Assembly (NCBI GenBank): GCA_910588775.1
Contig: CAJURH010000009.1
Coordinates: 1-64,000, forward strand
Origin: an uncultured Lachnospiraceae bacterium
GTDB lineage: Bacteria; Bacillota; Clostridia; Lachnospirales; Lachnospiraceae
Direction of reading: 5' to 3'
Length of the DNA: 64,000 bases
Numbering within the stretch: position 1 is the stretch's first letter; each line of letters opens with the position of its first letter. The notes under the pieces were generated by a model. That model searched no databases. It saw only the letters and a program-made list of their open reading frames with translations, and was not told where the DNA came from. The translations under genes were made by a program, and so were the position numbers. Below are positions 1 to 9,346 of this stretch, one piece after another.

Positions 1-1
1 G

Positions 2-610
2 CGGGCGGTGGAAACTCTGGCAGAGAAAATGCTTCTGGAAATCCCCGGACTTCAGGAAGTGGAACTGGAGCTGGAGAAGCCCTGGGCGCCCATTGGTCTG
101 CCTCTGGAGACAGTGTCCGTTTCCATTCAGCGCAAATGGCACAGGGCTTACATTGCCCTTGGCTCTAACATGGGAGAGAGGGAACATTATCTGCAGATGG
201 CGGTGGACAGCATCCGAGAGAAAGAAGGCTGCCAGGTGGAAAAAGTGTCCTCTTTTATCCGTACGGCCCCCTATGGAGGGGTGGAGCAGGACGATTTTCT
301 AAACGGCTGTATGCAGATACGCACGCTTTTTACCCCCCAGGAACTGCTGGAGGCCCTTCAGGAAATCGAGAGACAAGCGGGACGGGAGCGGAAAATTCAC
401 TGGGGTCCCCGAACGCTGGATCTGGATATTATCTTTTATGACCGGGAAGTGGTGGAAGAAGAGAACTTACAGATTCCCCATGTGGAGATGGCAAAAAGAG
501 ATTTCGTGCTGATTCCCCTGCGGGAAATCGCCCCTTTCCTTCGGCATCCCATCACGGGCAAGACAGTGGGAGAGATGGCCGAGGAATTGACGCAGCATTA
601 TGTAATGTGA
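2..610 (+). CDS. folK: FolB-FolK fusion, 3' part: HPPK with C-terminal end of dihydroneopterin aldolase
   Basis: The open frame runs in from the window edge, so the start is not visible; the GTG at 8 is internal. About the first 45 residues resemble the C-terminal end of dihydroneopterin aldolase (the KPWAPIGLPLETVSV stretch). The remainder is 6-hydroxymethyl-7,8-dihydropterin pyrophosphokinase, with ALGSNMGER near its start and the signature GPRTLDLDI in the second half. Together the two activities make consecutive steps of folate synthesis. Bifunctional FolB-FolK proteins are known in clostridia; the fusion here is inferred from the uninterrupted frame. Confidence 0.88.
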   Translation, partial: RAVETLAEKMLLEIPGLQEVELELEKPWAPIGLPLETVSVSIQRKWHRAYIALGSNMGEREHYLQMAVDSIREKEGCQVEKVSSFIRTAPYGGVEQDDFLNGCMQIRTLFTPQELLEALQEIERQAGRERKIHWGPRTLDLDIIFYDREVVEEENLQIPHVEMAKRDFVLIPLREIAPFLRHPITGKTVGEMAEELTQHYVM

Positions 611-674
611 GGCCGCCTGTTTAATCCTGTATGGCAGCCTCGTCAAGGGGAGGATAAAAAGTATTTTTGTATTC

Positions 675-692
675 ATTGGAGGGGATTCCAAT
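675..692 (+). promoter_or_regulatory. Inverted repeat enclosing the ribosome-binding site of a small ORF
   Basis: ATTGGA (675-680) and TCCAAT (687-692) are perfect inverted repeats. The GGAGGGG Shine-Dalgarno sequence lies between and within them, and the 3' arm ends in the ATG at 691. If folded in RNA this would hide both the ribosome-binding site and the start codon. Confidence 0.4.
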
Positions 693-849
693 GAATAATT
701 ATAGTATGACCGGATATTCGGAGATTATACAAAATATTTTTGGATTTTTTGAATCCAGCAGTCAGGAGCGGATCGTTCTCCTGGCTGCGCCCCTGCTGAC
801 CCCTGTTTTATGTTGCAGGGGTATTGCTATTTTAAAAGGCATATTGTAA
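691..849 (+). CDS. Possible 52-residue leader peptide or small protein
   Basis: ATG at 691 follows a strong GGAGGGG. The predicted product is 52 residues, starts MNNYSMTGYSEI, and has a hydrophobic second half (RIVLLAAPLLTPVL). I recognise no family. It lies between folK and miaB, its ribosome-binding site is inside an inverted repeat, and its last third overlaps two stem-loops. It may be a leader peptide, a small membrane protein or a chance ORF. Confidence 0.3.
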   Translation: MNNYSMTGYSEIIQNIFGFFESSSQERIVLLAAPLLTPVLCCRGIAILKGIL

Positions 850-860
850 AATAGCAGTAC
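799..860 (+). other. Two adjacent stem-loops upstream of miaB
   Basis: Hairpin 1 pairs ACCCCTG (799-805) with CAGGGGT (816-822). Hairpin 2 pairs 821-834 with 847-860, 13 of 14 positions complementary plus one G-U. They share two bases, so they either stack or compete. No U-run follows, so these are not typical terminators. They end about 28 nt before miaB. Confidence 0.4.
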
Positions 861-888
861 ACAAAACAAAAGGAAGTGGTTAAGGCCA

Positions 889-2385
889 ATGTATAGAGAA
901 ATTGAATTGGATAACATAGATTTGACAGAAGAGCCGCCCCAGGAGGAACCAGCCCGTCAACGCTATTTTATAGCAAAAGCCAGAAAACGCCTCCGGGCCA
1001 TCAGCGAGAGGGCCAGGCGACCCATGACATTTCGCATCGTGACTTTCGGCTGTCAGATGAATGCCAGAGATTCAGAGAAGCTCACAGGGATTCTGGCGGC
1101 CATTGGCTATGCGCCCAGCGACACTGAGGATGCGGACTTGGTGGTTTACAACACATGCACCGTGCGGGAAAACGCCAACCGGAAAGTGTATGGGCATCTG
1201 GGAAAGCTAAAACGTCTAAAGGAAGCCAATCCATATATGCGCATTGCGCTGTGCGGGTGTATGACCCAGGAGGCCCAGGTGGTGGACAAGCTAAAGGAAA
1301 GCTACCGGTTTGTGGACCTGGTGTTTGGCACCCACAATATCTTTCAGTTTGCCCAGTTGGTCTGCCAGATGCTGGAGTCAGATTCCATGGTGGTGGAAGT
1401 CTGGGAAGGCACGGATCAGATTGTGGAAGATCTGCCCGCCCAGAGAAAATATCCCTTTAAATCCGGGGTCAACATCATGTTTGGATGCAACAATTTCTGC
1501 AGTTACTGTATCGTGCCCTATGTGCGGGGACGGGAGCGAAGCCGAAGCCCCCAGGCCATTTTGGATGAGATTCAAAACCTGGTAAACGATGGAGTGGTGG
1601 AAGTGATGCTGCTGGGCCAGAATGTCAATTCTTATGGAAAGACCTTGGCGCAGCCCCTTTCTTTTGCACGGCTTCTTTCTCAGGCGGTGGAGATTCCCGG
1701 CCTTCGCCGCGTCCGTTTCATGACCTCCCATCCCAAAGATTTATCCGATGAACTCATTCAGGTGATGGCTTCTTCCGATAAAATCTGCCGCCACTTGCAC
1801 CTTCCCATGCAGTCGGGCAGTGATCGGATTCTGGAGAAAATGAACCGCAGGTATACAAAGGAAAGCTATCTGAGATTGGCGGATAAGATTCAGACGGCTA
1901 TGCCGGACATTGCGCTGACTACAGATATCATCGTGGGGTTCCCCGGTGAGACAGAAGAGGATTTTCAGCATACGCTGGATGTGGTTCGCCAGGTTCGTTA
2001 TTCCAGCGCTTTTACGTTCCAGTATTCCAAGAGAACTGGGACTCCTGCGGCGGTGATGGAAGAGCAGGTTCCGGCAGATGTTGTCCAGGAGCGGTTCAAC
2101 CGTCTTTTAGAAACGGTTCAGGACATTGCCAGGGAAGAATGCGCCCGGTGGGAGGGAACGACTGGGCAGGTATTGGTGGAGCAGGTGAATCACCAGGACG
2201 ACGCTCTGTTGACCGGAAGGCTGGGCAACAATTTATTGGTTCATTTTCCGGCAGATCGGGCGCTTATCGGGAAGATCGTGGATGTGCGCCTGAATGAATG
2301 CAAAGGTTTTTATTATATGGGGGAAATATCGGATGGCAATATCACCAATGATGCAGCAATACTTGAAAACAAAAGAATCCTATAA
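889..2385 (+). CDS. miaB: tRNA-2-methylthio-N6-dimethylallyladenosine synthase MiaB
   Basis: Radical-SAM methylthiotransferase that converts i6A37 to ms2i6A37 in tRNAs reading UNN codons; it acts after MiaA, which is encoded in the same cluster. The 498-residue protein has an N-terminal UPF0004 domain (TFGCQMNARDSEK near residue 55), the radical-SAM cluster motif CNNFCSYC (CxxxCxxC) near residue 200, and a C-terminal TRAM domain. It carries an N-terminal extension of about 45 residues before the first conserved block. Its 3' end overlaps the preferred mutS start by 53 bases, implying co-expression. Confidence 0.96.
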   Translation: MYREIELDNIDLTEEPPQEEPARQRYFIAKARKRLRAISERARRPMTFRIVTFGCQMNARDSEKLTGILAAIGYAPSDTEDADLVVYNTCTVRENANRKVYGHLGKLKRLKEANPYMRIALCGCMTQEAQVVDKLKESYRFVDLVFGTHNIFQFAQLVCQMLESDSMVVEVWEGTDQIVEDLPAQRKYPFKSGVNIMFGCNNFCSYCIVPYVRGRERSRSPQAILDEIQNLVNDGVVEVMLLGQNVNSYGKTLAQPLSFARLLSQAVEIPGLRRVRFMTSHPKDLSDELIQVMASSDKICRHLHLPMQSGSDRILEKMNRRYTKESYLRLADKIQTAMPDIALTTDIIVGFPGETEEDFQHTLDVVRQVRYSSAFTFQYSKRTGTPAAVMEEQVPADVVQERFNRLLETVQDIAREECARWEGTTGQVLVEQVNHQDDALLTGRLGNNLLVHFPADRALIGKIVDVRLNECKGFYYMGEISDGNITNDAAILENKRIL

Positions 2386-4978
2386 AGACTGCGTTTTATT
2401 CTATCGGCTGGGAGATTTCTATGAAATGTTCTTTGATGACGCCTTGCTGGTGTCCAAAGAACTGGAACTGACCCTTACCGGGAAAGACTGCGGCATGGAG
2501 GAACGCGCACCGATGTGCGGCGTTCCTTTCCATGCTTCAGAAACTTATCTTCAAAAGCTGGTGGAGAGAGGCCACAAGGTGGCCATCTGTGAGCAGATGG
2601 GAGATCCGAAGACCAGCAAGGGACTGGTGCAAAGGGACGTGGTCCGGGTGGTCACGCCGGGCACCACTCTGTCCGCCCATGCGCTGGACGAGACGAAGAA
2701 CAATTACCTGATGTGCATTGTCTACATGCAGGAGCGTTTTGGGTGCGCCATCGCCGATGTGACCACCGGGGACTGTTTCCTTACGGAAGTGGATTCCAGC
2801 GGGAAGTTGCTGGATGAAATCAACAAATACGTGCCAGCGGAAATTGTATGCAACGAGTCGTTGTTGGTCAGCGGACTGGACTTGGAAGAAATGAAACACC
2901 GGCTGGGCGTTTGCGTGTACACATTGGACGCCTGGTATTTTGACGATGATTTGTGCAGGCGCACGCTGACGGAACATTTCCACGTGAATAGTTTGGACGG
3001 ACTGGGCATCGGCGATTACGACACAGGCGCCATCGCGGCGGGAGCCATGTTTACATATCTGCGGGAAACCCAGAAGACATCGATGGAACATATGACCAAG
3101 ATTATTCCCTACGCCACGGAGACATTTATGCTGCTGGACAGCTCCACCCGGCGCAATCTGGAGCTGGTGGAAACCCTCCGGGAAAAAAATAAAGTGGGTT
3201 CCCTTCTGTGGGTGTTGGATAAGACGCGCACCGCTATGGGCGCCCGCACTCTGCGCAGCTACGTGGAGCAGCCTTTAATCGATGAAAATTTAATCAATGA
3301 AAGGCTGGAAGCTGTGGAAGCACTGGTGGAAGCGCCCATGTTGAGGGATGAGATCCGGGAACATCTGGGTCCTGTCTATGATTTGGAACGTTTGATCAGC
3401 CGCATTAGCTATCAGTCGGCCACACCCAGAGATCTAACGGCGTTTCGCTCCTCTCTGGAGCGGATTCCTCCTATCCGGGAACTGTTAAAAGATTTTAAGC
3501 ATCCTGTGCTGCAAAGAATTTACCAGGACATGGACCCGCTGGAGGATTTGTGCGATCTGGTATCCAGGGCCATTTTGGAAGATCCGCCCATGGCGGTGAA
3601 AGAAGGCGGCATCATCCAGGACGGTTACGATGAACAGGTGGATCAATACCGCAGATCCAAGTCAGAGGGCACCAAATGGCTGGCGGACCTGGAGGCTTCT
3701 GAGCGAGAGCGGACGGGAATCCGCAATCTGAAAATCAAATATAACCGGGTGTTCGGCTATTATCTGGAAGTGACCAACTCTTTCAAAGACCTGGTGCCGG
3801 ACGATTATACCCGCAAGCAGACCCTGGCCAACGCAGAGCGCTACATTACGCCCAAGCTAAAAGAGCTGGAGAACATGATTCTGGGGGCGGAAGACAAGTT
3901 GTTTGCGCTGGAATACGAACTGTTTACCCAGATAAGAAGCCAGATCTCTAAGGAAGTCCAGCGCATCCAGAGCACGGCGAAAGCGATGGCGGCCATAGAC
4001 GTGTTCGCCTCATTCGCACTGGTGGCGGAGCAGAACCAGTATGTGCGCCCCCATATCAACCGCAAAGGTAAGATCCATGTGAAAAACGGCCGCCATCCGG
4101 TGGTGGAAAACATGATTGCCCACGATATATTTATCGCCAACGACACCTATCTGGACAACCAGAAAAACCGGGTGTCCATCATTACCGGGCCCAATATGGC
4201 GGGGAAATCCACCTACATGAGGCAGACCGCCCTGATTGTGTTGATGGCGCAGATTGGAAGCTTCGTTCCAGCCCAACAGGCGGACATTGGCATTGTAGAC
4301 CGGATTTTCACCCGCGTGGGCGCCTCCGACGACCTGGCCAGCGGCCAGAGCACGTTTATGGTGGAAATGACCGAAGTGGCCAATATTCTGCGAAACGCCA
4401 CCTCCAAAAGTCTGTTGATTTTGGACGAGATTGGACGGGGCACCAGCACTTTTGATGGGTTGAGCATCGCCTGGGCGGTGATCGAGCATATCAGCAATCC
4501 GCGGCTTTTGGGAGCCAAGACGCTGTTCGCCACCCATTACCATGAGCTGACCGAGCTGGAGGGGAAACTGCCAGGGGTGAACAATTACTGCATCGCTGTG
4601 AAAGAACAGGGCGACGACATTGTTTTCCTGCGGAAAATCGTCAAAGGCGGCGCGGATAAAAGCTACGGCATCCAGGTGGCCAAGCTGGCAGGCATTCCGG
4701 AATCGGTGATTCAGCGGGCCAAAGAGCTGGTGGAAGAGCTAAGCGACGCAGATATAACAGCGGCGGTAAAGGATCTCACCGAGCCAAGAAAGAAAACATC
4801 CGTCAAATTCGACCAAGTGGACATGCAGCAAATATCCCTTCTGGACGCAGTGCAGGACGACCACATTATTCAGGAGCTAAAAGAGCTGGACGTGACCAAT
4901 CTGACGCCCATGGACGCCCTGAATTTATTATACAAATTCCAGAATCAGATCAGAAATCGGTGGAACGCCAATGAATAA
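2333..4978 (+). CDS. mutS: DNA mismatch repair protein MutS
   Basis: Recognises mismatches and recruits MutL. The 881-residue protein begins MAISPMMQQYL. It has the mismatch-contacting Phe-x-Glu motif in GDFYEMFF, and the Walker A motif GPNMAGKST at about residues 619-627. The Walker B region LLILDEIGRGTSTFDG and ATHYHEL follow. An earlier ATG at 2294 is in frame, but family members start just before the PMM..YL block, and a GGGGG run precedes 2333. The end overlaps mutL by 8 bases, implying translational coupling. Confidence 0.96.
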   Translation: MAISPMMQQYLKTKESYKDCVLFYRLGDFYEMFFDDALLVSKELELTLTGKDCGMEERAPMCGVPFHASETYLQKLVERGHKVAICEQMGDPKTSKGLVQRDVVRVVTPGTTLSAHALDETKNNYLMCIVYMQERFGCAIADVTTGDCFLTEVDSSGKLLDEINKYVPAEIVCNESLLVSGLDLEEMKHRLGVCVYTLDAWYFDDDLCRRTLTEHFHVNSLDGLGIGDYDTGAIAAGAMFTYLRETQKTSMEHMTKIIPYATETFMLLDSSTRRNLELVETLREKNKVGSLLWVLDKTRTAMGARTLRSYVEQPLIDENLINERLEAVEALVEAPMLRDEIREHLGPVYDLERLISRISYQSATPRDLTAFRSSLERIPPIRELLKDFKHPVLQRIYQDMDPLEDLCDLVSRAILEDPPMAVKEGGIIQDGYDEQVDQYRRSKSEGTKWLADLEASERERTGIRNLKIKYNRVFGYYLEVTNSFKDLVPDDYTRKQTLANAERYITPKLKELENMILGAEDKLFALEYELFTQIRSQISKEVQRIQSTAKAMAAIDVFASFALVAEQNQYVRPHINRKGKIHVKNGRHPVVENMIAHDIFIANDTYLDNQKNRVSIITGPNMAGKSTYMRQTALIVLMAQIGSFVPAQQADIGIVDRIFTRVGASDDLASGQSTFMVEMTEVANILRNATSKSLLILDEIGRGTSTFDGLSIAWAVIEHISNPRLLGAKTLFATHYHELTELEGKLPGVNNYCIAVKEQGDDIVFLRKIVKGGADKSYGIQVAKLAGIPESVIQRAKELVEELSDADITAAVKDLTEPRKKTSVKFDQVDMQQISLLDAVQDDHIIQELKELDVTNLTPMDALNLLYKFQNQIRNRWNANE

Positions 4979-7082
4979 AGAACAAACTCGTAAAATCGCC
5001 GTTTTAGACAAAGACACCATTGATAAAATCGCCGCCGGGGAAGTGGTGGAGCGGCCCTCCTCGGTGGTAAAGGAACTGGTGGAAAACGCCATCGACGCGG
5101 GCGCGTCCGCTATCACCGTGGAAATCAAAGAAGGGGGCGTCTCTTTTTTGCGCATCACGGACAACGGCAAAGGAATCGACCGGGAAGAAATTCCCGTGGC
5201 TTTTCTGCGTCATGCCACCAGTAAAATAGAGAAAGCCGAGGACTTAGAAGAAATCGCGTCCCTGGGCTTTCGTGGGGAGGCGCTGTCCTCCATCGCCGCC
5301 GTCTCCCAGGTGGAGCTGATTTCCAAAACGCCTTATTCCATCACAGGAACCCGTTATGTCATCGAGGGCGGTGAGGAGAAATCCATCGAAGACGTGGGAG
5401 CGCCAGAGGGGACCACCATTTTAGTGCGCAATCTATTCTACAACATTCCCGCCCGGAAGAAATTCTTAAAGACGGCCGCCACCGAGGCCGGGTATATCAG
5501 CAGCCGCATGGAGCAGATGGCCCTGTCCCACCCGGAAGTTTCCATAAAATATATGGCAAACGGGCAGTTAAAACTGCACACATCCGGCAATAATCAGATA
5601 AAAGACGTGATTTACAAAATTTATGGCCGAGACGTGGCCAAGGAGCTGCTGCCAGTAGCCTGGAAAAACGATTTTCTGAAAATCAGCGGCTACCTGGGGA
5701 AACCCACTGTGTCCAGGGGTAACCGAAGCTTTGAAAATTATTTCATCAATGGCCGCTACGTAAAGGACAAGATTATCACCCGTGGGTTGGAAGATGGATT
5801 CCACGGATACATGATGCAGCACAAATACCCTTTCGCCGTTTTGCAAATAGAGATGGACGGCAATGGCCTGGACGTAAATGTGCATCCTTCTAAATTGGAA
5901 GTGCGTTTTTCGCGGGGCGAGGAAGTCTACCAGGCCGTGTGCAGTGCGGTAAAAGAGACTTTGAGCCAAAAAGAGTTGATTCCAGAGGTAACGCTGGGAA
6001 AGAAAAAGAGCAAAAAAGCCCTTCCGCCGCCAGAGAAAAAAGAAGCCGTGCCGGAGCCTTTTGAGAAGAAAAGGCGCATCCTGGCCCAAAGCCCGCCGGA
6101 CCATCCCAAACCAGTGTCTTACCAGCAGATTGCCGCCCAATCGCAAAATCCCCAGGAAATCCAGGAAAGCGCGCAGTGGCCAAAACGTCCGGAAATATAC
6201 AGGAAAGAATTGGCCAGTTCCGATGCCCAGACTTCAGACCATTTAGGACCAACCGCGTCCATGGAAGACGCGCAAAAACAAGAGACGCCTAGTCAGAACA
6301 GCCTGGATCCGGCCAAATCCCAAGATGTCCACCCAGGGGATGCTTATCCTGCGGATACTTATCCTGCGGATACCAATCCTGTGGATACTTATCCTGCGGA
6401 TACTTATCCTGCGGATAAACAGGAGCCGCCCGCCCAGGAACAGAAAATCTCAGACGAAGAACAGTTGGAACTGTTTGCCAAAGATCTGCTGACGGAAGAA
6501 GCCAGAAGCCGTCATATGCTCATCGGCCAGGTATTCAAGACTTATTGGCTGGTGGAGTACGAAGATAAATTCTTTATCATCGATCAGCACGCGGCCCACG
6601 AGAGGGTTCTCTACGAGAAACTTCGAAAAAGCTTTCGAGAAAAGGAGATCGCCTCCCAGTATTTAAGTCCCCCGCTTATTTTCACAGTGGATATTAAAGA
6701 AGAGTTGCTGCTTCTGGAACACATGCGTCTGTTCCAGAAAATGGGCTTTGAGATCGAGCCTTTTGGATCCAGGGAATACAGCGTCCATGCGGTTCCCGCC
6801 AATCTCTGTGGCCTGACGGGGGAGGCGCTTTTTAAAGAGCTCCTGGACAGCCTGGAAAAAGAGAAGACAGGGCAGGATTTGGAGATTTTCACTGACCGCC
6901 TGGCCACCATGGCCTGCAAAGCGGCGGTAAAAGGGGGCCATGAATTGTCACGCCAGGAAGCCGAGCGGCTCATTGATGAACTGCTGACTTTGGAAAATCC
7001 GTACCACTGTCCCCACGGAAGACCCACCATCGTGTCCATGAGCAAAACGGAGTTGGAAAGAAAGTTCAAAAGGATTGTGTAG
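4971..7082 (+). CDS. mutL: DNA mismatch repair protein MutL (endonuclease type)
   Basis: Couples MutS recognition to strand incision. The N-terminal GHKL ATPase domain shows ELVENAIDAGA, DNGKGI and GFRGEAL. The C-terminal dimerisation domain carries the metal-dependent nicking motif DQHAAHERVLYE at about residues 538-549. It also has ACKAAVKG and the C-terminal CPHGRP motif, all expected in bacteria lacking MutH. The 703-residue length comes from a long low-complexity linker, which contains five YPADT-type pentapeptide repeats at residues 459-483. ATG overlaps the mutS stop. Confidence 0.96.
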   Translation: MNKEQTRKIAVLDKDTIDKIAAGEVVERPSSVVKELVENAIDAGASAITVEIKEGGVSFLRITDNGKGIDREEIPVAFLRHATSKIEKAEDLEEIASLGFRGEALSSIAAVSQVELISKTPYSITGTRYVIEGGEEKSIEDVGAPEGTTILVRNLFYNIPARKKFLKTAATEAGYISSRMEQMALSHPEVSIKYMANGQLKLHTSGNNQIKDVIYKIYGRDVAKELLPVAWKNDFLKISGYLGKPTVSRGNRSFENYFINGRYVKDKIITRGLEDGFHGYMMQHKYPFAVLQIEMDGNGLDVNVHPSKLEVRFSRGEEVYQAVCSAVKETLSQKELIPEVTLGKKKSKKALPPPEKKEAVPEPFEKKRRILAQSPPDHPKPVSYQQIAAQSQNPQEIQESAQWPKRPEIYRKELASSDAQTSDHLGPTASMEDAQKQETPSQNSLDPAKSQDVHPGDAYPADTYPADTNPVDTYPADTYPADKQEPPAQEQKISDEEQLELFAKDLLTEEARSRHMLIGQVFKTYWLVEYEDKFFIIDQHAAHERVLYEKLRKSFREKEIASQYLSPPLIFTVDIKEELLLLEHMRLFQKMGFEIEPFGSREYSVHAVPANLCGLTGEALFKELLDSLEKEKTGQDLEIFTDRLATMACKAAVKGGHELSRQEAERLIDELLTLENPYHCPHGRPTIVSMSKTELERKFKRIV
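6343..6417 (+). repeat. Five tandem 15-bp repeats within the mutL linker
   Basis: Five consecutive copies of CTTATCCTGCGGATA: four identical units, plus the third unit, which reads CCAATCCTGTGGATA. Each encodes YPADT (NPVDT in the third). The 15-bp length preserves the frame, so copy-number change by slippage would alter only linker length. Confidence 0.95.
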
Positions 7083-7085
7083 AAA

Positions 7086-8057
7086 ATGGATGATAGAAAA
7101 TCGGATTGCATGCAAAAAAAACCGCTGGTAGTTCTGGCCGGACCCACGGCGGTGGGGAAAACCCATCTCTCCATTTTGCTGGCCAGAGCCCTGAATGGAG
7201 AAGTAATCAGCGCGGACTCCATGCAGGTTTACCGTCATATGGATATCGGATCGGCCAAGATTACGCCCCAGGAAATGGAACAAATTCCCCATCACTTAAT
7301 CGACGCGTTGGAGCCAGAAGAGAATTTCCACGTGGTGCGGTTTCAGCAGATGGCCAAACAGGCCCTTGCAAAGATCTATGATCGCGGGCGCATTCCTCTT
7401 TTGGTGGGGGGAACGGGGTTTTACATTCAGGCGGTGGTCCGGGACATTGCATTCGGGGAGGAGCGGGAAGAAGAGAGCGGTTATCGCCAGGAGATGGAGC
7501 GGTTGGCCCGGCAACACGGCGCGCTGTGGCTCCATGAGCAGTTGGCGGCTGTGGACCCGGAAGCCGCCCGCCAGATTCATCCCAATAACCAGAAACGGAC
7601 CCTGCGGGCGTTGGAATTTTACCACGATACCAAAACGCCGATATCCGCCCATAATCAAGAGCAGCAAAAGCGAGAGTCTCCCTATGCATGCGCGTATTTC
7701 GTGCTGACCGATGAACGGTCGGTTTTATATGAGCGAATCGACCGGCGGGTGGAGCAGATGATGGCGGACGGACTCCTGGAAGAAGTGCGGGCTTTAAAAG
7801 AGCGGGGCTGCACCCGGGATATGGTGTCCATGCAAGGGCTAGGCTACCAGGAATTACTGGCGCACCTAGAGGGGGAATATTCTCTGGAAGAAGCCGTACG
7901 GCGAATCAAACGGGACACCCGGCATTTCGCCAAACGCCAGCTCACCTGGTTTAAGCGGGAGAGAGACGCACTCTGGGTGCACAAAGGGGAAAAGAGCCAG
8001 GCGGAAATATTGGAATACATGCTGGAACAGTGCAGGGAAAGGGGAATCATCCAATGA
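7086..8057 (+). CDS. miaA: tRNA dimethylallyltransferase MiaA
   Basis: Adds the dimethylallyl group to A37 of tRNA, making the substrate of MiaB. The 323-residue protein has the P-loop GPTAVGKT at residues 19-26, then SADSMQVYR, a conserved GGTGFY block and QGLGYQE near the end. The chosen start is the first ATG after mutL, with AGGA 11 bases upstream; an in-frame ATG at 7110 is possible. Its stop overlaps the next start in an ATGA arrangement. Confidence 0.95.
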   Translation: MDDRKSDCMQKKPLVVLAGPTAVGKTHLSILLARALNGEVISADSMQVYRHMDIGSAKITPQEMEQIPHHLIDALEPEENFHVVRFQQMAKQALAKIYDRGRIPLLVGGTGFYIQAVVRDIAFGEEREEESGYRQEMERLARQHGALWLHEQLAAVDPEAARQIHPNNQKRTLRALEFYHDTKTPISAHNQEQQKRESPYACAYFVLTDERSVLYERIDRRVEQMMADGLLEEVRALKERGCTRDMVSMQGLGYQELLAHLEGEYSLEEAVRRIKRDTRHFAKRQLTWFKRERDALWVHKGEKSQAEILEYMLEQCRERGIIQ

Positions 8058-9346
8058 ATATAGACCAATCCATTCAGGAACTCTATGGGAAAATGGGCAT
8101 AAGTCCCAAGGTATACGATTTTGGTAAAGAAATAGAGAATCAGTTACAGAAGCGGTTTCAGAAGTTGGAGCGGACCGCCGAATACAACCAACTGAAAGTG
8201 CTCCACGCCATGCAGAAAAACCGGGTCAGCGAAGCGTGTTTTTACCCGTCCACTGGTTACGGGTACAACGATACGGGGCGGGATGTGCTGGAACAGGTCT
8301 ATACGGACACATTCCACGCCGAGGCGGCGCTGGTCCGGCCACAGATTGCCTGCGGCACCCATGCCCTGGCAGTGGCGCTTTTCGGAAATCTGCGGCCAGG
8401 AGACGAGCTGCTCTCCCCAGTGGGAAGGCCCTACGACACCCTGGAAGAGGTTATTGGCATCCGTCCGCAGAGGGGTTCCCTGGCGGAGTACGGCGTCACC
8501 TACCGTCAGGTGGAGCTGAAAGCGGACGGAACTTTCGATTATCCAGCTATCGAACAGGCCTTGAATCCTAAGACCCGCCTGGTGACTATCCAGCGCTCGA
8601 AGGGTTATCAGACCCGGCCCTCCTTTTCCGTGGCGCAGATTGGCGAACTGATTGCATTTATTAAGGAAAGACGGCCGGATGTCATCTGCATGGTGGATAA
8701 CTGTTACGGAGAGTTCGTGGATACAGTGGAACCTTCCGATGTGGGGGCAGACCTGATGGTGGGTTCTCTGATTAAAAATCCAGGCGGTGGCCTGGCTCCC
8801 ATCGGCGGTTACGTAGTGGGGAAAAAGGAGCTGGTGGAGCAGGCGTCTTACCGCATGACTTCCCCCGGCCTTGGAAAAGAAGTGGGCGCCAGCCTGGGAG
8901 TGAACCGGGCGTTTTTCCAGGGATTTTTCCTGGCGCCTATGGTGGTGAAAGGCGCGTTAAAAGGCGCCATCTACGCCGCCGCCATCTACGAAGCGCTGGG
9001 GTACCCTGTGCTTCCCGACAGCAAAGAGCCCAGACAAGACATTATCCAGTCCGTGACCCTGGGAAGCCCCGAGAAAGTAATCGCCTTTTGCAAAGGAATC
9101 CAGGCGGCGGCCCCGGTGGACAGTTATGTGGACCCGGAACCCTGGGAAATGCCCGGGTACGACAGCCCGGTAATCATGGCGGCGGGAGCCTTCGTGTCCG
9201 GTTCTTCCATTGAGTTAAGCGCTGACGGGCCTATTCGTCCCCCTTACGCCGTGTACTTCCAGGGCGGACTCACCTGGGAACATGCCAAAATGGGCATACT
9301 CATGTCCCTGGAGAAGCTGGCGCAGGCCGGCTTGGTGACGCTGTAA
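8054..9346 (+). CDS. PLP-dependent methionine gamma-lyase-like protein (YnbB / aluminium-resistance family)
   Basis: Predicted 430-residue fold-type I PLP enzyme of the family often annotated 'methionine gamma-lyase family protein' or 'aluminium resistance protein'. The likely PLP lysine is in GSLIKNPGGG, about residue 241; CMVDNCYGEF upstream fits the cofactor-binding Asp region. The start at 8054 was chosen because AAAGGGG lies just upstream and it overlaps the miaA stop; a longer frame from 8030 lacks this. The true substrate is unknown. Confidence 0.85.
   Translation: MNIDQSIQELYGKMGISPKVYDFGKEIENQLQKRFQKLERTAEYNQLKVLHAMQKNRVSEACFYPSTGYGYNDTGRDVLEQVYTDTFHAEAALVRPQIACGTHALAVALFGNLRPGDELLSPVGRPYDTLEEVIGIRPQRGSLAEYGVTYRQVELKADGTFDYPAIEQALNPKTRLVTIQRSKGYQTRPSFSVAQIGELIAFIKERRPDVICMVDNCYGEFVDTVEPSDVGADLMVGSLIKNPGGGLAPIGGYVVGKKELVEQASYRMTSPGLGKEVGASLGVNRAFFQGFFLAPMVVKGALKGAIYAAAIYEALGYPVLPDSKEPRQDIIQSVTLGSPEKVIAFCKGIQAAAPVDSYVDPEPWEMPGYDSPVIMAAGAFVSGSSIELSADGPIRPPYAVYFQGGLTWEHAKMGILMSLEKLAQAGLVTL

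Noticed and set aside
4010..4543. Open frame antisense to mutS (177 codons)
   Set aside because: Shadow of the conserved MutS ATPase region; no start signal.
5568..6146. Long open frame antisense to mutL (192 codons)
   Set aside because: It lies wholly within a well-supported gene on the other strand and shows no family motif; a codon-bias shadow.
6343..6417. Possible CRISPR or minisatellite
   Set aside because: Fifteen-bp units directly abut without spacers and are in frame within mutL; ordinary coding repeats.
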